From assembly GCA_959605475.1 (NCBI GenBank), contig CAUHFS010000070.1, forward strand, positions 1 through 8,287: a stretch of DNA of 8,287 bases. The letters are read 5' to 3'. The notes under the pieces were generated by a model. It was not told the origin of the DNA. It was given only the letters and a program-made list of their open reading frames with translations, and made no database searches. A program made the position numbers and the translations under genes. Position 1 is the stretch's first letter. Each line of letters begins with the position of its first letter. The DNA is from an uncultured Collinsella sp. Lineage in GTDB: Bacteria; Actinomycetota; Coriobacteriia; Coriobacteriales; Coriobacteriaceae. Of this stretch, positions 1 to 5,311 are shown piece by piece.

Positions 1-96
1 GCGTCACTCATTTCCCCGCGGGGGGAGTTTTCGAATCCGCCCGGGGGCACCAGAGATTTGCCGAGCCCGGTACCGCTATGGTGCCGGACTCTTCTG
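1..96. repeat. Intergenic repeat unit, copy 1 (cut by window edge)
   Basis: Bases 1-55 are identical to 129-183. The next 41 bases differ from 184-224 at seven positions, five of them in the first six bases. The unit holds a 10-nt palindrome (CCCCGCGGGG, 13-22) and a hairpin at 63-91: arms GAGCCCGGTACC and GGTGCCGGACTC, loop GCTAT, with one C-A mismatch and one T-G wobble. The repeat starts at or before base 1, so the unit is probably longer and the array may go on to the left. Neither side of the hairpin has a clear T-tract, so it is not called a terminator. The repeat family is not recognised. Confidence 0.85.
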
Positions 97-128
97 GTCT
101 AAAGGCCGGATTCGGACCGTCGACACCC

Positions 129-224
129 GCGTCACTCATTTCCCCGCGGGGGGAGTTTTCGAATCCGCCCGGGGGCACCAGAGGAATATCGAGCCCGGTA
201 CCGCTACGGTGCCGGGCTCTTCTG
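129..224. repeat. Intergenic repeat unit, copy 2
   Basis: This is the second copy, offset exactly 128 bases from the first. The hairpin at 191-219 is better paired than in copy 1: arms GAGCCCGGTACC and GGTGCCGGGCTC, loop GCTAC, with a single T-G wobble. The C-A mismatch of copy 1 is a C-G pair here, so the structure may be under selection, although one difference is weak evidence. Similarity ends at about 224, just before the pknB terminator. Bases 97-128 between the copies are the rest of the 128-base period and have no partner after copy 2. Confidence 0.85.
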
Positions 225-238
225 ATTCATGCCATGTC

Positions 239-278
239 AAAAATGAAGCGCCCGCTTGCTGGGGGAGCAAGCGGGCGC
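239..278 (-). terminator. Rho-independent terminator of the operon
   Basis: A perfect 13-bp inverted repeat (248-260 with 266-278, arm GCGCCCGCTTGCT on the plus strand) encloses a five-base loop. Read on the minus strand, the stem is followed by TTCATTTTT, a U-rich tail. On the plus strand the following bases are CTGTGAG, so the direction is clearly minus. It begins 52 nt after the pknB stop codon and ends transcription of the operon before the repeat region. Confidence 0.92.
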
Positions 279-330
279 CTGTGAGCGAATATGTTTGCGG
301 CGAGAGCCGTAATGAGCGGTTGGGTTGCGA

Positions 331-2292
331 CTAGTTGGTCGTACCGGAATCGTCGCCCGTGCTCGTGCCTGAACCCGAACCCGAGCCAGAAAGTGCAACC
401 GTCAGCGTAATCGTGCTGTCGGTGGACTGCTTGCCGGTGGGGGAGACGCCCGTGACGGTGGCGTTTTCGTTGCCACTCACGGGGTTGCCGTTCTGATCGC
501 AGAATGCGATGTTGTAGAACCCGGCGTTGTTGAGCGCGGTGACGGCCGCGGAGATGCTCTTGCCGTACAGGTTGCCCGGAACGCTGGCCTTGCCGGACTT
601 CTTGGCAATGACGACGGTAATCGTGGCGCCAGGCTTCTGCTTGCCGCTGGGGTTCCAGCTAATCACGGTGCCCTCGGTAACCGAATCGTTCTCCTGGTAG
701 CTCACGTCGACGCCAAAGCCTGCCATATCGAGGGCGTTGCGCGCCTGGGCCTCGGTCATGTCGGTCAGATCGGGGACGGAGGTGGTGTCAGGACCGCTGG
801 AGACCTTGTACGAGATGGTCGTGCCCTTCTCGACTTCCTTACCGGGTTCGGTGCCCTGCTCAAAGACCTGGCCCTCATCGGCCTCGTTGGCCTCCTCGGA
901 GGCGTTGCCCTTCAGGCCAACGCTTGCCAGCGCGGCTTCTGCCTGGTCCTTGGTCAGGCCGACAAGCCGGGGAACCTCAACCTTCTCGGAGGGCTTGGGG
1001 CCCTTGGAGATTACCAGGTTAACCTTGGTGCCCTTGGCCTTCTTGGTTTTGCCGTTGGGCGTCTGCTCGGCGACCTTGCCCTCGTCGATATCGTCGTTGT
1101 AGCTTTGGTCGATGGTGCCGACCTCGAGGCCGGCTTCCTTGATCTGCTCGACGGCAGTCTGCTGGTCCTTGCCCAGCACATCGGGCACGGTGACCTGCTC
1201 GCCGCCAAAGAGTCCTGTGGCAAAGGCCACCACGATACCGATGACGGCAACGGCTGCCACCACGGCGGCGATGATCTTGTTCTTGTTGGATTTGGGCTTT
1301 TCGACCTCGTAGGAGCCGGTGGAGCCCGAAACCGAGCTACGGGCGGTATTCTGGCCGCTCACGCCCGAGACGGGACGTACCATGGCGCGCGTCTGATCGG
1401 AAAGCTCGCGAGTCTTGGTGGCGCCCAGTTCACCGGGTGCACCGATGATGCGCGTGGGCTCCGAGATGTTGACGGCACGGCCCGACAGGTAGCTGTTGAG
1501 CACCTGACGAAGCTCGTCGGCGGTCTGGAAGCGGTTTGCCGGGTCCTTCTCCATGCACTTGAGGATGATGCGCTCAAGGTCGGCGTCGACACCGGAGTTG
1601 ATCTGGCTCGGCGGAATAGGCAGCTCGTTGACCTGCTTGAGTGCGACTGAGATGGCGTCATCACCGTCAAAGGGCACGCGGCCGGTGGCGCACTCGTACA
1701 TCACGACGCCCAGCGAGTAGATATCCGAGGTGGGGCCGAGGTCCTGACCACGGGTCTGCTCGGGACTGACGTAGTGGGCGGTTCCCAGCACGTTGTTGTC
1801 TTGCGTGAGGTGGCTGTTCTTGGCGCGCGCGATGCCAAAGTCCATCACCTTGATGTTGCCGTCGGGCAGCACCATGATGTTCTGCGGCTTGATGTCGCGG
1901 TGGATGATCTCGTGCTTGTGGGCGACCGAAAGCGCGGAGCTGATCTGCGAGCCGATCTGGGCGACCTTCTTGGGGTCGAGGGCGCCGTGGCTCTTGATGC
2001 CGCTCTTAAGGTCGGTGCCGCGCAGGTACTCCATGACGATGTAATAGGTGTCGCCGTCCTTGCCCCAATCGTAGACGCCCACGATATAGGGGGAGGAGAG
2101 ACCGGCTGCTGCCTGGGCCTCCTGCTTAAAGCGTGCGGCGAAGGTTGCGTCGCCAGCATACTGCGGCAGCATGATCTTGACGGCTACCGTGCGGTCGAGG
2201 ACCTGGTCCTGCGCACGGAAGACGGTCGCCATGCCGCCTGTCCCCACCTTATCCTTGAGGAGGTATCTTCCCCCGAGGACCCTCTGTTCCAT
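331..2292 (-). CDS. pknB: PASTA-domain Ser/Thr protein kinase, PknB type
   Basis: This is a 653-residue single-pass membrane kinase that controls cell-wall growth and division by threonine phosphorylation. The cytoplasmic kinase domain spans about residues 8-270: glycine loop GTGGMA (17-22), ATP-anchoring lysine in VAVK (39), catalytic HRDIKPQN (131-138, Asp133), DFG (151-153) and SPEQ (176-179). A Thr-containing juxtamembrane linker follows, then a membrane helix (about 339-361). Four extracellular PASTA repeats (about 366-431, 438-501, 504-566, 569-634) are expected to bind muropeptides or lipid II; a Ser/Gly-rich tail ends the protein. The start was chosen because AGGAG lies 5 nt upstream and the family core begins directly after it. 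The frame stays open upstream to 2415, with other ATGs at 2307 and 2415. No pknA accompanies it, so it may be the only kinase of this locus. The stop is followed by a strong terminator. Confidence 0.96.
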   Translation of the reverse strand: MEQRVLGGRYLLKDKVGTGGMATVFRAQDQVLDRTVAVKIMLPQYAGDATFAARFKQEAQAAAGLSSPYIVGVYDWGKDGDTYYIVMEYLRGTDLKSGIKSHGALDPKKVAQIGSQISSALSVAHKHEIIHRDIKPQNIMVLPDGNIKVMDFGIARAKNSHLTQDNNVLGTAHYVSPEQTRGQDLGPTSDIYSLGVVMYECATGRVPFDGDDAISVALKQVNELPIPPSQINSGVDADLERIILKCMEKDPANRFQTADELRQVLNSYLSGRAVNISEPTRIIGAPGELGATKTRELSDQTRAMVRPVSGVSGQNTARSSVSGSTGSYEVEKPKSNKNKIIAAVVAAVAVIGIVVAFATGLFGGEQVTVPDVLGKDQQTAVEQIKEAGLEVGTIDQSYNDDIDEGKVAEQTPNGKTKKAKGTKVNLVISKGPKPSEKVEVPRLVGLTKDQAEAALASVGLKGNASEEANEADEGQVFEQGTEPGKEVEKGTTISYKVSSGPDTTSVPDLTDMTEAQARNALDMAGFGVDVSYQENDSVTEGTVISWNPSGKQKPGATITVVIAKKSGKASVPGNLYGKSISAAVTALNNAGFYNIAFCDQNGNPVSGNENATVTGVSPTGKQSTDSTITLTVALSGSGSGSGTSTGDDSGTTN

Positions 2293-2297
2293 TCCTG

Positions 2298-2302
2298 CTC
2301 CT
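2298..2302 (-). promoter_or_regulatory. Ribosome binding site deciding the pknB start
   Basis: AGGAG lies 5 nt before the ATG at 2292. It sits between the alternative ATG at 2307 and the chosen one, so it can serve only the latter. The 2307 and 2415 candidates lack a comparable Shine-Dalgarno sequence. Confidence 0.75.
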
Positions 2303-2362
2303 AACATAACTATTCGCTCAACGATGTGTGTAGTACCTACGATGTGGCCGCTGGGGCCGTGT

Positions 2363-2398
2363 GGCGCGTTGCCGCTAACTCTTCGGCCGCGGCGCGCC
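2363..2398 (-). other. Hairpin in the spacer before pknB
   Basis: Read on the minus strand, GGCGCGCCGC pairs with GCGG plus CGCGCC: ten G-C pairs, a three-base bulge (CAA) and a 13-base loop. No T-run follows, so it is not an intrinsic terminator. It lies in the 132-nt gap (2293-2424) between the fusion gene and pknB, the only sizeable gap in this operon, and may be an mRNA stability or processing element. I found no convincing -35/-10 pair in this gap. The stem is visible; the function is a guess. Confidence 0.4.
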
Positions 2399-2424
2399 TC
2401 GGGTGTCCGATTCAATCATGGGCA

Positions 2425-5295
2425 TCACGCTCCCTGTGCGGCGAGCGCCGCGGTCAGGACGATGCCGGCAATCTTGGCCGCCTTGACGTCGTGTTTGTCG
2501 TAATCCTCCAAGGCCACCGAGATGGCGACCGTGGGTGAATCGTAAGGTGCAAAGCCAACGAACATCGAGTTGACGTTGGTGCCGCCGGTCTCGGCCGAGC
2601 CGGTCTTGCCGGCGACCTTGACGCCGGGGACCTGGGCATCGGTGCCGGTACCGGACTGGACGACGGCGAGCATGGCCTGCTTGACCTGGTCGGCCGTGGC
2701 GGAGCTGACGGCCTGACCCAGCGAGCGGGACTGCGTGGTCTTGACCACAGTTCCGTCCGGGGCGAGTACCTGGGCTACAAAGTACGGGTCCATGACCACG
2801 CCACTGTTAGCGATGGCGGCGGCAATCACGGCGTTTTGCATGACGGTGGTCTGCGGGCCGGGCGTGTGGTCCATGCCGACAGGCTGGCCGGCGCCGGCCC
2901 AAGCGGTCTCCCACTCGGTCATGAGCGACGGGTCTGCCATGATGGAGGCCGCGGAGGTCAGGTCCTGGCCGAGCTTTTGGCCGTAGCCAAAGGCGTTGGC
3001 AAACTGCACGAGCGTGTTTGCGCCAACTTCGTTTGCCACCTGGCCAAAGACGACGTTGGAGGACACGGCAAAGGCCTGCTGCAGGCTGATGGTGCCGTAG
3101 CTCTCGTTGGCATAGTTGGTGACCGGCGCGTTGCCGATGTCCATGGAGCCGGGCGCCTGGTAGGTGCTGGTAAGGCTGGCGGTGCCGGTCTCGAGTGCCG
3201 CGGAAAGCGTAACGACCTTAAACGTGGAGCCCGGCGTGTACAGCGCGTCCATGGCGCGATTGTACATGGAGCCGTCCTCGCCGCCGCCCGCCTGCAGCAG
3301 GGCGTCGATGTTGGTGTTGTCATAGGTGGGCGAGCTGGCGCATGCGAGCACCGCACCGGTACGCGGGTCGATGACCACTACAGCGCCCTTAAAGCCCTTG
3401 AGCGCCTGCTCGGCCGCCGTCTGGATACGCGAGTCGATGGTGAGCTTGGCGGTGTTGCCCGGCTGGGTCTGGCCCGCGAGCGACGCGATGGCGTTGTTCC
3501 AGCTGGAGTAATCCTTAGAGCCGGTGAGCGTGTCGTTCATGACGCTCTCGATGGCGGTGGTGCCATACTGCTGGCTCACGTAGCCAACCACGTGCGCTGC
3601 CAGGTTGCCGTTGGGGTAGGAGCGTACGTAGGTGCCGTCCTCCTGCTGCAGCGACTCGGCCAGCGTCACGCCGTCGGACGTGATGATAGAACCGCGCTGG
3701 ATGTACTTGGAGCGGGCGATAGTGTGGTTGTTGGTCGGCATATCCTGATAGTCCTTGGCCTTGATGACCTGGACATAGGTGAGGTTGCCGATAAGGATGG
3801 CGAACAGCGCCGTAAAGGCGAGCACCGCACGGGTTAGACGGTTGGCGAGCGCAACGCGGCCGAGCACACCGGATTCAGGCGTGTCGAGCAGGCGACGACG
3901 CATGCGAGAACCCGCGGAGTGGCTGCCGTTGCCGTAGGAAGGTGCGTTGGCAAAACGCGTACCGGTCGGGGCAGCGGCGGATGCGACCTGGTCATCGGTG
4001 ATGGCGGCCATGGTGCCGGTGCCGGTGAGCTCGGCTTCGCGTCCGGTTGCCTCGTCGCCGGCGCGCAGCAGCAGCGCGACGATGATAAAACTCGCCAGCA
4101 GCGAGGAGCCGCCCTGGCTCATAAAGGGCAGGGTGACGCCGGTCAGCGGGATCAGGCGGGTTACGCCGCCAACGATTAAGAATGCCTGGAAGCTGATGGC
4201 CGCCGTAAGGCCGGTCGCGCTAAAGGCGGCAAGGTCGGACTTGGCGCGGGCTGCCGTGGTGAGGCCACGCACGGCAAAGAGCATAAACAGGATGAGCACG
4301 GCGCCGCCGCCCAAAAGGCCCATTTCCTCGCCGATGGCCGAGAAGATAAAGTCAGACTCGACGACGGGGATGTTGTTTGCCATGCCGTTGCCAATGCCGA
4401 CGCCAACCAGGCCGCCGTCAGCCAGCGAGTAAAGTGACTGTACGATCTGGTAGCCCTGGCCCTGGGCGTCTTTAAACGGATCGACCCAGACCTGAAAGCG
4501 CACCTGCACGTGCGACAGGAACTTGTAGGCGCCCACGGCGCCAACGGCCAGCAGCGCAAGGCCGATGATGACGTACGAAAAGCGTCCCGTGGCAACATAG
4601 AGCATCAGCAAAAAGATGGTGTAGAACAGGACGGCCGAGCCCAGGTCGCGTTCGAAGACGACGATGAGCAGGCACACGCCCCACACGGCAAACAGCGGCA
4701 GCAGCAGGCGAAAGCGCGGAATCTTGAGGCCCAGGATCTTGCGGTTGGAGATGGAGAGCAGCTCGCGGTTCTCGGCAAGATAGCCTGCCAGGAACAGGAC
4801 GATGAAGACCTTGGCGAACTCGCCGGGCTGGATGGTGAATCCCGCGATGCGAATCCACAGCTTGGAGCCCGAGATCGTGGTGCCGATAAAGATCGGCAGC
4901 ATCAGCAAGATGATGCCGATAATGCCAAAGGTGTACTTGTAGCGCATGACCACGTCGAGGTTCTTGACCAGTGCGAGCGTTCCCACCATGAGCGCCACCG
5001 AGACAAACAAGATGATGAGCTGCGAGATGGCGAGGTCGGGGGCCAGGCGCGTCACGAATGTGATGCCGATGCCCGAGAGCACAAAGACGATGGGCAGGAT
5101 GGCGGGGTCGGCGCCGGGCGCCAGGATGCGCACGGCGATATGCGCCGCGGCGAAGGCGGCGAACAGGCCGATCGGCACGGCGAGCGTCTCAAAGGAAATC
5201 GTGGCGCCCGCGGTGAGCACGTACATCGCATAGAGCAGGATGACGGGGAACGCCGAGGCGATGAGCAAGAGCAGTTCGGTGTTGCGGCGACTCAT
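2425..5295 (-). CDS. rodA-pbpA: RodA (SEDS) glycosyltransferase fused to class B PBP
   Basis: This 956-residue protein joins the two enzymes of peptidoglycan elongation. Residues 1-412 are a polytopic SEDS domain: QPGEFAK (156-162), catalytic-type Asp217 in FERDLGSA, SDFIFSAIGEEMG (314-326) and the PFMSQGGSS segment (390-398). Residues 413-486 form a hydrophilic linker. A single helix (about 487-508) leads into an extracytoplasmic PBP: pedestal-type segment with RGSIITSDG, then transpeptidase motifs STFK (690-693, Ser690 nucleophile), SSN (745-747) and KTG (897-899). All expected catalytic residues are present. SEDS C-termini and PBP N-termini both face the cytoplasm, so the join fits the topology. 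The start at 5295 has AAAGGGAG 8 nt upstream and lies 16 nt after the phosphatase stop; the in-frame extension to 5421 overlaps the phosphatase gene and was rejected. Most Actinobacteria have separate rodA and pbpA genes here. Confidence 0.95.
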   Translation of the reverse strand: MSRRNTELLLLIASAFPVILLYAMYVLTAGATISFETLAVPIGLFAAFAAAHIAVRILAPGADPAILPIVFVLSGIGITFVTRLAPDLAISQLIILFVSVALMVGTLALVKNLDVVMRYKYTFGIIGIILLMLPIFIGTTISGSKLWIRIAGFTIQPGEFAKVFIVLFLAGYLAENRELLSISNRKILGLKIPRFRLLLPLFAVWGVCLLIVVFERDLGSAVLFYTIFLLMLYVATGRFSYVIIGLALLAVGAVGAYKFLSHVQVRFQVWVDPFKDAQGQGYQIVQSLYSLADGGLVGVGIGNGMANNIPVVESDFIFSAIGEEMGLLGGGAVLILFMLFAVRGLTTAARAKSDLAAFSATGLTAAISFQAFLIVGGVTRLIPLTGVTLPFMSQGGSSLLASFIIVALLLRAGDEATGREAELTGTGTMAAITDDQVASAAAPTGTRFANAPSYGNGSHSAGSRMRRRLLDTPESGVLGRVALANRLTRAVLAFTALFAILIGNLTYVQVIKAKDYQDMPTNNHTIARSKYIQRGSIITSDGVTLAESLQQEDGTYVRSYPNGNLAAHVVGYVSQQYGTTAIESVMNDTLTGSKDYSSWNNAIASLAGQTQPGNTAKLTIDSRIQTAAEQALKGFKGAVVVIDPRTGAVLACASSPTYDNTNIDALLQAGGGEDGSMYNRAMDALYTPGSTFKVVTLSAALETGTASLTSTYQAPGSMDIGNAPVTNYANESYGTISLQQAFAVSSNVVFGQVANEVGANTLVQFANAFGYGQKLGQDLTSAASIMADPSLMTEWETAWAGAGQPVGMDHTPGPQTTVMQNAVIAAAIANSGVVMDPYFVAQVLAPDGTVVKTTQSRSLGQAVSSATADQVKQAMLAVVQSGTGTDAQVPGVKVAGKTGSAETGGTNVNSMFVGFAPYDSPTVAISVALEDYDKHDVKAAKIAGIVLTAALAAQGA

Positions 5296-5303
5296 AAGCG
5301 GCA

Positions 5304-5311
5304 CTCCCTTT
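5304..5311 (-). promoter_or_regulatory. Ribosome binding site deciding the start of the RodA-PBP fusion
   Basis: AAAGGGAG on the minus strand lies 8 nt before the ATG at 5295 and directly after the stop codon of the phosphatase gene. It supports the shorter start over the open upstream extension, whose residues are Pro/Arg/Lys-rich and lie inside the phosphatase gene. Confidence 0.8.

Noticed and set aside
63..91. Hairpin of repeat copy 1 as an intrinsic terminator
   Set aside because: No run of T follows on either strand, and the stem carries a mismatch. The copy 2 hairpin also lacks a proper T-tract.
129..180. Complete tRNA gene ending in CACCA
   Set aside because: Only the 3' end matches. 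The T-stem 5' strand does not pair and no D-arm or anticodon arm is found upstream.
78..284. 68-codon open frame on the plus strand across the repeats
   Set aside because: It runs through two hairpins and the pknB terminator, has no ribosome site, and changes from repeat to unique sequence midway.
2293..2415. N-terminal extension of pknB to ATGs at 2307 or 2415
   Set aside because: The extra residues do not resemble a kinase N-terminus, and the only good Shine-Dalgarno serves the ATG at 2292.
2425..3903. PBP part translated as a separate gene from the ATG at 3903
   Set aside because: There is no Shine-Dalgarno before it, no stop codon between the domains, and the frame is continuous. A single fused protein is simpler.
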